64,000 nt of DNA from Echinometra lucunter (taxonomy: Eukaryota > Echinodermata > Echinoidea > Camarodonta > Echinometridae), in the NCBI GenBank assembly GCA_029962745.1, contig JAPZVO010000023.1, positions 558,001 to 622,000 on the forward strand. Reading direction: 5' to 3'. Numbering within the stretch: position 1 is the first letter of the stretch; the number at the start of each line of letters is the position of its first letter. The notes beneath the pieces were generated by a model. The model was not told where the DNA came from. It saw only the letters and a list, made by a program, of their open reading frames with translations, and did not search any database. The position numbers and the translations under genes were made by a program. Below, in pieces: positions 1-11,906 of the stretch.

Positions 1-747
1 TTTCTGAGTTTTTCAAGACTCACCCCAACCCCAGAAAAGTTGTAGAAGTCTTCTTTCAATTTCATTGTAGATGTAATGTAACCAGCAGACAGTACACTGA
101 TCTAGATTTTGGTTTGATAAAAAAAGTGTTTTGAAAATACATGTTGCAGTCTTAGATTCACAACTAAATTTGAAGTTTGCATTTGCATTTATATTGAAAA
201 TTATGTTATGTGTTTCAGTGGATGCATTTGAAACTGTTCATTAGAAAACAATGTAATGATAACTTGTTACGTGTACAAAATGTTTACATTCACTGTTGCA
301 AATTAAATTTTGGATTATATGAATTGAGAAATTTTAGCAACCCATGCATGATTTAGAATAACAAAGTTTGATTGAATCCTGCTGTAGGCCCAGGGCTATA
401 GGGCTATCACCTTCTGCTACTGGTTTCCAAAATTGGCAATTCTGTGATTATAACGAAGGGTAATTAGATTTGTCCGAGGCAATTTTTATTCCAACTTAAA
501 AGATTTGTTATTCTTACCACAAACACTGTTAAGAGTTTGGTGTTAACCCTTCCTGTACTGGGCTATTTTGAGTACCTCTCTGACAGGGGGGGGGGGGGGG
601 GGGGGAGGGCCCCCAATGATCTCGGCCATCGACCGCGCGATCACGACAAAAATTGGCATTCATGTTGCCCGCGACGTACTCTTCCAAACTCTATTGTTAA
701 TTTTTTATCGAAAATGACGTGATTTCCTTAATTATGCTAATTTATGC
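1..747. repeat. Segmental duplication, copy 1
   Basis: This stretch is repeated almost base for base at 16577-17323. The offset is a constant 16,576 bp with no net indel up to the piggyBac-type element start at 543. I see only scattered substitutions, for example near 113, 141 and 215, and a changed T-run near 420. The match begins at the first base of the window, so the true left end lies outside. It is non-coding apart from the element that starts at 543. Confidence 0.9.
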
Positions 748-1200
748 ACAATTTATGCGTGGAATGAGACTTTTTGCTCCAAACCACGACATGAAGCTCC
801 AACTATGCTAAATTTTGGTCAATATACTCTTTATAGTGTTCTTAGCAAATGAACTTTAAAAAAATTGCGAAACTAAAATTAGTTCCCCGTGTATTTTATT
901 GTTTTTTAATTTCTTATGTATTTCTTTGTTTTTTTACCTTTTTGTTTTTATTGTTTTTTTCGATGAAATTTGTCGGCGATCGTAAATAGCATGAAATCAA
1001 TAGAGTCTAATAAGTAAAAGCAAAAATAATCATACATCTATAGATTTTTAGCTAAAAAATTATGGTAACTTCGAAACCGGGTACCCGGACGTCACAAATT
1101 TGGTCTCAAAAGATGCGTGAGACTAAGTTGAAAGAAAAAAGACATAAAATGTTGTAGCGGTAGCTTTTCACGATGCAGACATATCGCGCGAAACGTCGAG

Positions 1201-1233
<33 letters not shown>

Positions 1234-1248
1234 TACAGTAAGGGTTAA
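543..1248. mobile_element. Non-autonomous piggyBac-type element (family B, copy 1)
   Basis: It begins TTAACCCTTCCTGTAC and ends GTACAGTAAGGGTTAA, so the termini are inverted repeats with one mismatch in 16. It is bounded by TTAA, and the tips start CCC, as piggyBac elements do. A G-run lies just inside the left end (about 587-605) and a 32-base C-run just inside the right end (1201-1232), so the homopolymers belong to the inverted ends. There is no transposase frame in 706 bp. It is a MITE-like derivative, and the superfamily is inferred from TTAA and the tips. Confidence 0.75.
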
Positions 1249-1472
1249 AGATATCTTAATCAAATGCGATTTAGAAAATGTTTGGGAAATCAAATGACGT
1301 TTGATTTTTCTCATATCAACTGGGTAAAATCAGATGTTAATGCTAAAGAAAAGGAGAAAAGTATCATGCTGCATGTAAATAGAGCTCTGATGTTCAAAAT
1401 ACAAGCAATTAAGTTTTGAATCTCTACTAAATAAAATTTTATTTTTGAAGATTATTTGATTCAAATTACCTA

Positions 1473-1667
1473 ATGAAAAGGATCACTTTCATCATATTGC
1501 TAGACGAGCACATTTGTAATTTGTGTTTGTTGGATGAGATTGGTGATGAATTCCATTATTTGTTCAAATGCAGGCACCACCCAATCAAACTGTCAATATT
1601 TTTAATAAGGTTATTATCTCCACGTTCATTTAATCGTGTTTCATCTTCTAGTCTATGTACACTTTAG
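1473..1667 (+). pseudogene. Possible retrotransposon C-terminal zinc-knuckle remnant
   Basis: A 64-codon open stretch contains CNLC followed by an IGDEFHYLF-type segment and a further Cys and His. That CxxC...H...C pattern with GDExH is common in the C-terminal zinc motif of non-LTR retrotransposon polyproteins. Nothing upstream in frame resembles reverse transcriptase, so at most it is a tail fragment. It ends just before the inverted-repeat element at 1678. Confidence 0.35.
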
Positions 1668-1677
1668 GGAACAATTC

Positions 1678-1897
1678 AAAAGATCGATGACTTTCTATAA
1701 ACGTAAGTGGTTTCTTTTCTCGACCGACCCCTCCCCCGTGCCTCTAACCTGAAATGTTGAAAATTTGGGGTCACGCAATTTTTGCGACCTTTATCAGACT
1801 GATGTTTTTTCACTAACGTAACTGAGTATTTTACCCCCTTCCCCTTAGCGAAACCACTTACGTTTATAGGACGTCATCGATCTTTTGGGTTGTTCTC
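1678..1897. mobile_element. Short inverted-repeat element (~220 bp)
   Basis: The left end reads GGAACAATTCAAAAGATCGA and continues through TATAAACGTAAGTGGTTTC. The right end is its reverse complement, GAAACCACTTACG...GATCTTTTGGGTTGTTCTC, with a few mismatches. Arms are about 46 bp around a ~130-bp centre that has no coding capacity. TTA flanks both sides, which may be a target duplication. Confidence 0.6.
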
Positions 1898-1967
1898 TTA
1901 TGGTAACATGTTATGATACATGTACACAGTATTTCTTTACTTTACTTTACCAGACAGTATACTGATA

Positions 1968-2161
1968 ATTGATTCTAGATTCTACTTGTTTATATTCGTT
2001 GCTAAGCAACTTAATTCATGTAAATATTCAAAATTGATTCTAAATTTTACTTGTTTATTTATTTGTTGCTAAGCAGCTTCTCATGTAAACATTGATAAGT
2101 GCTTCTAAATTCTACTTGTTTACTGCATTTGTTGCTAAGCAACTTATTTTCATGTAAATGT
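1968..2161. repeat. Tandem repeat (~66 bp x3) carrying X-box-like palindromes
   Basis: Three units share TCTACTTGTTTA, then GTTGCTAAGC, then ATGTAAA. Copies of GTTGCTAAGCAAC (one with AGCAGC) start at 1998, 2065 and 2131, spaced 67 and 66 bp. The 13-mer fits the RFX X-box pattern RYYNYY-N-RRNRAC. Regulatory function is not shown; the spacing simply follows the repeat unit. Confidence 0.7.
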
Positions 2162-2721
2162 GTTATGTCATGTTTGCTGTTTGTATTCACATATCCCAAG
2201 GGGGTCAAGGAAGGAAATATACTGAAAATAAAACAGTGGTACACTCTGTCTACAGCTCTGTTTTAAGGAACTGATCCATTATACATGTACTGGATAAAAT
2301 TTATTGAGAATCAATCAGTATGAATTCTCAATACATTTTCTGTGCAGCATGAGCCTTTTTGAAACCTCTGCTCCCACTGTTTGGGGTTTAGCATTTGAAC
2401 CTTCCATGCATATAATCTAGGTTCAACAACACATATTCTTGTTTACTTTGTTATGATGAATATTGAACAATATCCTGATTTCATAAATACTCAACAAAGT
2501 CATCAAATATGCATGAAACTGTTCCCCTATGCAAGAACTAAGTTATAATTACATTTAAAAAATTGAATCGTTCAGTGTTGAAACAACTTAATGTATATGT
2601 CGTGGAAAAATTGATGTTTGTAATAAAGTTGAAAACTTGAAGAAGTACCAGTTGTGTTTGATTTTGACTGTCTTTATACCTGTCAAAATAATGATCTCAT
2701 GATTACGTTTAGACTCTAATA

Positions 2722-2874
2722 CAGTCCACTCTCGTTATAACAGGGTGCTCGGGAACAATACTGAACACATATGCACTTAGAAACACGTACTAATGTTTGA
2801 ATTTCGGACTGGGAGAATTACCTCGTCATAACGAATCTTGTTGTATCCGTGCTCGTAATACCGGGAGTGGACTG
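2722..2874. mobile_element. Tc1/mariner-pogo type MITE
   Basis: The ends are CAGTCCACTCTCGTTATAAC and, inverted, CTCGTAATACCGGGAGTGGACTG. They are flanked by TA on both sides (2720-2721 and 2875-2876). CAGTC tips, a TA duplication and a 153-bp length match Tigger/pogo-like miniature elements. There is no coding capacity. Confidence 0.75.
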
Positions 2875-2882
2875 TACAAGCA

Positions 2883-3528
2883 TTACCCAACTATTGGGTA
2901 TAAGGAGCCTGGATTAACCAATAATTAGTTAAATATTTAACCAACCTTTGGTTTAAATTGATTAAAATGAATTGCCCAACCATTTTGTTTTACCCAACTA
3001 ATGGTTAAAAATTTGCCAAACATTAACCAACAGTGGGTTAAGATATTGAACCAACCATTGGGTATAATGAGCCAGGATTAACCAATAATTAGTTAATATC
3101 AACCAACCTTTGGTTAGAATTAATTAAAATGAATTGCCCAACCATTTTGGTTTAACCAACTTATGGTTAAAAAATTGCCCAATATTAACCAATAACCAAC
3201 AGTTGGTTAAGATATTGAACCAATTGGGTATTAGGAGCCTGGATTAACCAATAATTGGTAAAATATTTAACCAACCTTTGGTTAAAATTGATTAAAATGA
3301 ATTGGCCAACCATTTTGGTTTAACCAACCAATGTTGAAAATTTACCCAACATAATTACCCAACTAGTTGGGTAAAATGATATTAAGCAGCAGTTAGTTAA
3401 GATACTTATAACCAACCACTAGTTAAACTGTTAACCAACCGTAGTTGGTTAAAGTTTAAGCAACTATTGGGCTGTCCCATAGTGAATACATAGTTGGTTA
3501 AAATTTTAACCAACTTGGTTAAAAATTT
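2883..3528. repeat. AACCAA/TTGGTT-rich tandem array
   Basis: About three units of ~165 bp are present; the landmark GAGCC..GGATTAACCA occurs near 2905, 3069 and 3234. Units are built from AACCAA, TTGGTT and ACCCAAC, so the single strand could fold on itself extensively. The right third is more degraded. A related shorter patch is at 13130-13320. No gene is present. Confidence 0.75.
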
Positions 3529-3848
3529 CTTAGAGCGTAGGCAAGTGCAAAATAAGATTTATATTGAACAAAAACATGGTGGACGGAGGCAAGTTTCCTT
3601 GGAAGCAAATGGCTTGTGTCGGGGTCGCCATCACAACATGCGTATATAAAAACTCTTACGGACCGAATCTATAATTGCATTCATGGTGCAGTTTGGAAGA
3701 AAATAGCTCTACTAGAGCTGGGAACTATATATGGCTTTAATGATATGTTCATAATTATCCCCGTCACTTTTTTTTACCTCTGGGATCTCAAAATGATCAA
3801 GTATCTTGGACTTGCCCTGCTCAGTGATCTATATGTTTTAATGCTGTG

Positions 3849-4195
3849 CGTTCTTTAGTTCTGTCACGTATTGATTATTGTAATGGCCTTCTTTCTAACA
3901 TTCCTTCTAATCAATTGGTCCGTTTTCAACGACCACAGAATTGGGCAGCCCGATTAATATTGCAGGTTCCCTGGAATCATTCTTCTCAACCTCTGTTGAG
4001 TTCACTCCACTGGCTTCCTTTGAAACAAAGAATAATTTTCAAATTACTTGTGTTTGTGTACAAAATACTTAATAATCAAGCTCCAAAGTATTTGGGTAAT
4101 TGTTTGAATTTATACACACCCACCAGAGCACTGAGGTCAGGCAGTGATCCTCTTCGTCTCACATATTCAGTTACTCATACGTTAGCTGGTGATAG
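3849..4195 (+). pseudogene. Non-LTR reverse transcriptase C-terminal remnant
   Basis: The frame reads SRIDYCNGLL, then RFQRPQNWAARLI, then HWLPLKQRIIFKLL and YKILNNQAPKYL. These are the conserved blocks after the catalytic domain in CR1/L2-clade retrotransposons, as also seen in the copy at 56.6 kb. The catalytic YADD region is missing upstream. At the 3' side the match stops just before a G-rich element at 4201. It is dead and truncated at both ends. Confidence 0.8.
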
Positions 4196-4200
4196 GACCA

Positions 4201-4310
4201 GGGGCGTAGACAGCGGGGGGGGGGGGGATGAGGGGTATGCATCCCCCCACCTAACAAGGTTTGGGGATGACATGTACAATCATCCCCCAGGTTTTAGGGA
4301 AGGATGTTTG
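4201..4310. mobile_element. Fragment of GGCGT-type G-rich element
   Basis: It starts GGGGCGTAGACAGCGGGG with a G-run, then has ATCCCCCCAC and GATGACATGTACAATCATCCCCC. The order matches the elements at 4835 and 63439 (ATATCCCCC...GTGTACAAATATCCCCC). It is the left end of that family only. Confidence 0.5.
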
Positions 4311-4349
4311 CTTACAATTAAACAGAATTAACATGTTTAGAAATTATAG

Positions 4350-4600
4350 GAAGAGCAATAATGATAATAATTATCATCATTATAACAACAACAATAATAG
4401 CAATTATAATAATAACAATTATAACAATAATAATAATAACAATAATAATAATAATAATAATAATGATAATAATAATAATAATAATAACAATAATAATGAT
4501 AATAATAATTAGTAAATTACTGATAATTATTATTATTATGCCTATGAAAATAATAATAGTTATCATCATCATCATCATCATCATCATCGTTAATGTGACT
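4350..4600. repeat. Trinucleotide microsatellites (AAT)n and (ATC)n
   Basis: Imperfect AAT/AAC repeats occupy about 4350-4515, and an ATC run about 4563-4590. The apparent Asn-, Ile- or Asp-rich reading frames here are repeat artefacts. Confidence 0.9.
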
Positions 4601-4834
4601 GAAATGACGATTACTATCACAACTATATCGATCATTATTCTGATTTATGTAGTTATTTATATTACTTTTGGGTAATTTCGGCGCTGTCACAGTTTTTCTG
4701 AAGTGGTGTAACAACAAAATTTTTTTAAAAAGAGATAAATAGCGTGATGCAAATATGCAATAATGTGTGTCAGTCCATATTCTATATTCGTTTGTCACGG
4801 TGCGTATATCTTCTATTTATGTCTGTGCATCATT

Positions 4835-5095
4835 GGCGTGAATCCCGGGGGGATGGGGGGATATATCCCCCACTTTTTTGAGAGGGGTGATGACGTGTAC
4901 AAATATCCCCCCACTTTTAAGGAAAAAATGATATTTGAATTAATCGTTAATAAATTTGTTAATAATCTGTCATAAATAACCATCATATGTTAGAATTTCT
5001 ATTTGAAAATGCGATTTAAAACCAGAAAAGAGCTTATTTTTGGCTTGCTCGCTTCGCTTGCTCATCATATTTTAGAATTTTTTTCGTAGAAAGGG
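4835..5095. mobile_element. GGCGT-type G-rich element, partial
   Basis: It opens GGCGTGAATCCCGGGGGGAT, then ATATATCCCCCAC and TAAGGAAAAAATGATATT. It ends around a GCTCGCTTCGCTTGCTC motif. The element at 63439-63829 shares these landmarks in the same order. No matching inverted right end was found here. Confidence 0.6.
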
Positions 5096-5129
5096 TTTAC
5101 GATTCACCATGTGGTAAGTCCTAAAGGAC

Positions 5130-5430
5130 TGTAGATAAAGTGGATAGAGATGGAGGTGAAATGGAGAGGCGAGAAAGCAGGAAAGTTGGAGGGTAGAGTA
5201 TCTTTCTGAAAACTGGGTGAAGTCCTAAAAAGGACTGTAAATCAAAAGAGGTGGGAGGATTGAGTTGGTGAAGAGATGAGGAGGCTTGAGTCGGCGAGAG
5301 GTAAGAAGACTTGAGGAGGGCGGAGAAGGAGAGAAGACCCGACGTTCCGGGCAGCTTGACTGTCCGTCTTCAGGAATGAAGACGGACTCAATCCTCCCAC
5401 CTCTTCTGGTTTTCAGTCCCTTTCTGCCTT
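5130..5430. repeat. Purine-rich stretch with local inverted repeat
   Basis: GAGGTGGGAGGATTGAGT near 5250 is inverted as ACTCAATCCTCCCACCTC near 5387. A second small hairpin, CCGTCTTCAGGAATGAAGACGG, lies at about 5361-5382. The stretch between is GA-rich. I see no gene. Confidence 0.5.
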
Positions 5431-5680
5431 TACTTTCCTTTGTTTCAAACAGTTTGATTACCTTTTCAAATCATTAGTATTTCAAAATATAGCCCTACGA
5501 TATCGCGTACATTATGCCAAATAGGACCAACGTGTGTACGATTGCTGATCGTTGCTAAGCACTGCTAATAACATGTTCGATGTGTGAACTGTATCTTTGG
5601 GACAATTTCATCAAATATGATACGATCCATTGACTCCTCAAGGCAGGGGCTTAATCACCGAGATACATCATCTTCAGTCC

Positions 5681-5802
<122 letters not shown>

Positions 5803-5939
5803 AGTTGTAGTGGAAAAGAATACCATCGTGCTATTATGTCAGTTCGGCGTTACAGTGCGTTCATTATTCACTTTCCTTTTCCTTTTTTTTTTTTTTTTAC
5901 ATCTATAAAACCTAGTCATAATAATAGCTGTCCATAAGT

Positions 5940-6960
5940 GACAATAACATCACAATGAGAAGAAGAAAGGAAGTATTAGACTCTATTTTGATTCATCTCT
6001 GTAAAAAAAAAAACCCGCCTTCCTTCGCACATTAATGTTCTAAAGTTAACGCATGCCAAAGATTTTTATTACTACCACCACCTTACTTTCAGAAATAATG
6101 AAATGTACTGTAGGTTGGCAAGTAGCTTACCACTCACTTTAAGAGGAAGGAAAGATGATTGTATGATTTGCTTTTAATGAAGAGAAGATGACATTTATAC
6201 CTCACCCCGTGTTCATTCGGGAATTGTCTAGTCTTTCCTTATCTTATATTTATTTATCTATTTATTATTTATTCATTTATTTACTTTCATTTATTTATTT
6301 ATTCATTCATTCATCCATTCATTGTTCTTATTGACTTACCAATTTCTATATTGAATCCCATCAATTCTATTCATTTATTTGCAGTTTCATTCAACAGGGT
6401 AGCATTGTCAGTAACAAAACTGCTTTCCACAACGACGGTCCTGTCAGCTTACATTAATTACCTTATTAGGGAGGAGGGGTTGGGATGGCCTGTCCGACCC
6501 CTGCTTTTGGGGAGGGATGGACGTGTAGCCCATGTAGGTGGGCGAGTATATGCGATGTAAAATTGATTTGCGATGAAATAATCCGATGTAATGTGAAGTT
6601 GTTAACTCGCAAATCAAGAACCCGCTGAATGGAAACTGCAGTAGCTGGTCGATCCCCCCCCCCCCCTCATTTTGAATTAGGGGAAGATGACACTATGATC
6701 ATAATGATGAGATGAAAGTGAACACAGCACCAGAAACAGGGATATAATCATCATTAGCATAATAAACTGACATCGCCATTTATTATTCCGGCAATTATCG
6801 AAGTGCACTGTAAAATGGCTTTGATGGAGCTTTGAGCTGCACACAGGGCATTGTTTTGGAACTATAATGGCTCGAATAAAACTAATGGTGCAAGTGACAA
6901 GAAGGTTGGCTCACACGATGTACTAAATACAGAAAGTACTGTTTAATAGCCTGAAGAATG
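5940..6960. other. Non-coding stretch, no gene recognised
   Basis: It holds a (TTTA)n patch near 6245-6310 and a C-run near 6653. No frame resembles a protein family and no paired inverted ends were noticed. Confidence 0.5.
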
Positions 6961-6984
6961 CACCAATGAAACTTCTTTTTTCTT

Positions 6985-7145
6985 TTATATACAGTCAAAC
7001 TGTCTATAAAGGCCAACAAAGAGAATTAGTGACCACTGCAGATAGGTGGCTACTAAAGGCAGGTTCTATAACACATGCCTTATATTCAAGGGAGACGATG
7101 TAAGTGGCTACTAAAGGCAGGGGGCCTTTATAGAGAAATTGCCAC
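6985..7145. repeat. Dispersed repeat of CTATAAAGGC/GGCTACTAAAGG type
   Basis: GTCTATAAAGGCC at the left is mirrored by GGCCTTTATAGAG at the right. GGTGGCTACTAAAGGCAGG and GTGGCTACTAAAGGCAGG occur in direct repeat between them. The structure suggests an old inverted-repeat element. Confidence 0.5.
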
Positions 7146-7149
7146 TGAG

Positions 7150-9300
7150 ACAGGTTTGGCGGCATTTCATTAATGTTTCTGTATATTTTGGGATTTTTAT
7201 TGGTATGGGAAATAAATGAGATGACAATTTAAAAAATGAACTGATAAATATGGTCCCATTTACACCAACTTAATAGAAGTCAAGGGCTTTCAGGCAAATT
7301 TCAGAGGAACAAACAAAAAATAATGCTTTGGGGTTCATTATGAGCACAAAATTTGAAAGGGAAGCATATACACAAATTGGGAACATGATGTTTAAGCGCA
7401 ATATTATTTTATTTCAAAGGGTATCAAAATCTATACCAAAAAATTAAAGCAACTGTTCGCTTGTTTCTTTGTTTGAAATTCATTTCTGCGTTCAGCATGT
7501 TCAACATGATACAACATAATAAAATTATAGCAGAAATTTTTATACATATACATTTCAGACACATGAATCATTTACCATTTACTTCTGAATATAAAAAAAT
7601 ATATGGATAATTCATTATTTAACAGAATGTCAGAACGCAGGAGACCGCCATTATGAGCGATCTGCTTGATGTTGACGACGGCCTCAAGGTAAAAAGCGAC
7701 ATGTAAAACTCACATATTTATAACAAGAGGTCATGAGGGTGCAGTGCATAAAAATAAATACAAATATAGTCAATGTGGTGACTTATATACAATGATATGA
7801 GGTTGCACTTCATAATAGCTTTACAAAAATAAAGTTAGGAACACATTTTTACAGTAGCGGGTAAATTGTTCCATAAATCAGGGCCATGGTGTCTAATTGA
7901 TATATGAGTTATTAAAAATTTTGGGTTTGTTAGGTGAAAAATTCCGGAAATTCGGGTAGGGTATGTGTGAATTGTACTGTTTAGATTAAATAAATTTTGA
8001 AATGAGGGGGGGGGGGGGGGGGAAGTTGGTTGTTTTTATATTTGAACATAAAAACTGCAACTTGAATTGTATTCAAATCAGAAACCTTCAATATCTTAAG
8101 CTTATGTCGATATTGCAATATGGACATCTCTTCTTATGACTTACCTTTACTTAAATAATTCAAAAATAGGTATTTGCATAGACAGGAAAGGATTTACAAT
8201 ATCACTGGAATTATAACAAAGATTTATTTTCAATCACTAAGCAAAAGTCAAAAGTGATATATCCAATATTTTAGACTTATAAAGACAATTTTCCTCTTTC
8301 TAATTACCGCAATGAATTATAAAAGCAAAACCGTACAACAGGAAACACACCAAGGTGAGAACGCGTCGAATAGATTGAAAATAAACTGTATATGAAGAGT
8401 TTATTTCCAAAAGGCGCTAAATCCACTTTGAGTGATTTCGAGTAAATCAAGGATTTTTATTTAATCCATATTTCTTCTTCCGAAGGATGAAATTTTGTTC
8501 ACAGTTGCCAGTGCTAGCATTGGACATCTAAAAAGAATAGAATAAAGGAGGTCCTGCATTGTGTCTTTTTTTTTAATAGAAATCTTTATATTTTATACAT
8601 AAAGTCCAATGCTGCAAAAAAAAAAAGAAGAACGGTTTAAATGGAATTCTTCTATTTTCGCAGAAAAGATTTAGCGCCTCTTCGAAATAAATAAACCTAT
8701 TTTTTACCATTTTTTCAACTTTCCTCTTTTTTTAAATATTTAAACAATGAAGCGCACATGAAATGAGCATCGGATCCAGTTCTATCAGTACCTTTGTTTA
8801 GGAGAAAATGGATAAGCTCTTCATTATATGCAAACCCTGGACGCTCCCAGATCAGTCGTTATAAGAGCAGGTATCATCCGATCAATTTTTTCAAATCATG
8901 ATATCCATACAGAAATTAACGGGAAGGGAGAGCAGACTTTTGAGTTGTTGGACTGACAGTGCGATAGTCGTCACTCTAGGAAGCAAACATATTTTGTAAA
9001 AGTGACAATCATTCTTGCTGACCATTTTAAAGGAAATTTTATGAATTTCAGAGAAGTCAAAACAGAAACTCATTTTGTTCTGAAGTAAAGGAAACAAACT
9101 GTTGATCTACAGTCTGGGTATGATTTTTATGCAATACCGACAACCTTAAGTAGTGTGCCATGTCATGTATGGATATCAACGATTTCAGTTGCTCTTCACG
9201 TTGATTTGCTTTCTTTTGGGGGATTGAGTGGAGCGAATTGTCACAACATGATTCTTGGGCAGGACTTGGTTGTGACATCAGGATAGCAATTCAAGGAGTG
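7150..9300. other. Intergenic sequence upstream of the receptor gene
   Basis: It is AT-rich with a G-run at about 8005-8022. Short frames are scattered and resemble no known family. Nothing here can be supported as a gene or RNA. Confidence 0.5.
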
Positions 9301-9356
9301 AAGTACCTCACCGAGTTGCACATCGATCGACAAATCATCCAAAAGGATCTTCTGGG

Positions 9357-9599
9357 ATGGATTTCATGGAGGAAACCACCACGTCAACCAATATCAAACA
9401 CCTGAATGTTTCTTCTATAGTAAAACTCGTCTTAAACGGAACTGGTCTTATGCTAACATCCATAACGTTCGCGTTTTTCCTCTTTAACAGAAAATTGTGG
9501 AAGCAACATAACATATTTCAAGTGAACATTGTACTGGCAGATGTTATTGGCAATGCCATCACGTTGGTTTATTTCAGCCTATCATTAGATATTTTTCAG
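9357..9599 (+). CDS. Receptor exon 1 (TM1-TM2)
   Basis: It encodes residues 1-81, ends in phase 0 with CAG, and is followed by GCAAGT. The next GT, at 9604, would put exon 2 out of its transmembrane frame, so the GC donor is preferred. Confidence 0.8.
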
Positions 9600-11874
9600 G
9601 CAAGTATAAAACATTGCGATGTTGTAGGGCCCGCATACAATTCTGTAAGCCCTAATAGATTTTCGTCAGATTTCTTTTATTTCAGTTGATGCGTAAGGAA
9701 GATAAAATTTGAATAAGAATGGTGATGTTTTTTTGTTCTTACGTTCAGTAACACTAAAACAAGGGGGCGAATAATGATACCCTAGTTGCGTGCCGCTTTC
9801 CAAATTACTTTAGGATGTACCTTTTCCTAACCCAAGACATTGATGTTTCCATCATTGATTTAAGTTTAAAAGTTTCGGTAGTTGATTAAATCTAAAGATA
9901 AACAGGATATACATATCATTGCATATCATACACCGATGGAAATACCCACATGAATGCCGACTAGAGGTCTAGCCACCTCAAGTCGGCAGACCTCAAGACG
10001 ACAACGGATCTTAAACATTTTATACTAGTATGCATGGCTACCTATTCACTTCACTCAAAGGGGAGCCCCTGGGTTACCAAATACTAACCATTGTTGATGA
10101 CTTCATGTCAGATATTTGACCTAAACAATAATTAGGTCAATTTGACCCAAGAAGTACCCTCTAAAAAAACAATAATGAAAATAAATAAATTAAATAAAAA
10201 TTATCGACCTTTTCTCAATTTTCCCGCCATTTTTGCAGAAATGGAAAAAGCATGTCATAAGCTTTCTTCTGGTACCATTCTCGAACCTCAATTTGACGTC
10301 ATTATGACGTAATAAGCCAAAAAAAAAAAAAAAATTACGCGAGCACGTGAATTCCTCCTCACTCAACGAGCATAGACCGATTCGCAATAGCGTCCTTTTT
10401 CTGGGAACTATTGCGCATTTTTCGTTCCCGGAAGAAAGACACTAATTCTTCGCTCAACGTGCTTACGCGCATAGACCGATTCGCGTTAGCGGCCTTTCTC
10501 CCGGAACTGGATTTACGTACTCGCGCATTTTTGTTCCGGGAAGGAAGCCGTTAAGGATATGCTATTGATTAGAAAACCTATAGGCCCGAATTCACAAAGG
10601 TAGTTTCAGTCAAAACCATGGTTTTGAACCACGGTTCAGACCACGGTTTCAAAATTGCGAATTCAGAAAGGTGGTTTCAAGTGAAACCACCTTTGTGAAT
10701 TCGGGCCATAGAGTGTTTTAAATAAAAGCACAAAATATCATTGAAGAAAAAATCTTGCTCTGTCAGAAAGTTTGAGAGTTAGGACGGAAAAATAATACAT
10801 TAGCTGCTAAAAGCTCAAAATAAGGTCAAAACTTCCTTCGCGTTTTTCTCGAAAACGTACATTTCGCGCACGTGCGCGTTAGTGGCCTTTTACCGGGAAG
10901 CCGACGAACTTTGAAAAAAATAAATCATTTTCATCTGTTCCTCGTCCCTTCCACCCCCTACAAAAATAAATACTTGAATAGCGGTACTCCTGGGATACTG
11001 TACAGATATTGCTTGCCTATGTTTAATATAACATTTCATTTCCCCGATGGAGTTAAGGGATGATATTTTCCGCGAAGAGAGCAGATTAGGGAGCTTTCGC
11101 AAATACGACGCGGACGTTAATTCTGCGTGTCGTGTGCAAAATATTGTACTGCGCATGCTCACATCCCCAAACTCCTTGGGAGCGTTTCATCAACATTTTG
11201 TTGTTTGATAAGTTGTCAGATCTGACATCTTTCCTTGATTTTGATTGGCTGAGAAGCATTGTTACTATGGCAACTGTCGGATAAAACAGACTTTGTCGGA
11301 TAAAACATCCGGCAAGTCCTTCATTAAACCCCGCATTAAACGCTCCCCCTATCCTGCTGAAATCGAGACCGGTTCTCAGCCAAAATAACGTCCTTCGAAG
11401 CTGCTTTTCCCACTGTGACGACATGTACGTCCGCGTATCACCAGAAGAGCGGAAGCTCCGAATGACGCGGCCGTATCTCTGTTTGCTGCTGCGTCCTAAA
11501 AGGACGTCCACGTCGTGTTTGCGAAAGCTCCCTATTATTGTCCGGAGGGAAAAATACAGCTTCGGAGGGGAGATGAAAATTTTAATAAAGAGATATACCA
11601 GACAATATCTGTTATAGTCTGTATATAGATTCGTCATCAGAGTATTGCACTGACTGCATTAACTCACACTGTTTGCTGCAGCTCCGCTGTAAAATAACAT
11701 GCACGCGTACATCATAATTCTGCCGACGTGAGGCCAGACCTCAAAACGACTTTCATGTGGGCATTTCCATTACTGATACATGCATATTACAATTGCCATG
11801 AGTGGCTTATACATCAACCTGCTCTCTCTTTGTTTATTTATCTACTCTTTTCTCTTTCCTTATTTTCATCTCTG

Positions 11875-11906
<32 letters not shown>

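Noticed and set aside
11086..11637. 183-codon minus-strand frame in the receptor intron
   Set aside because: It lies almost wholly in an inverted-repeat MITE and shows no protein signature.
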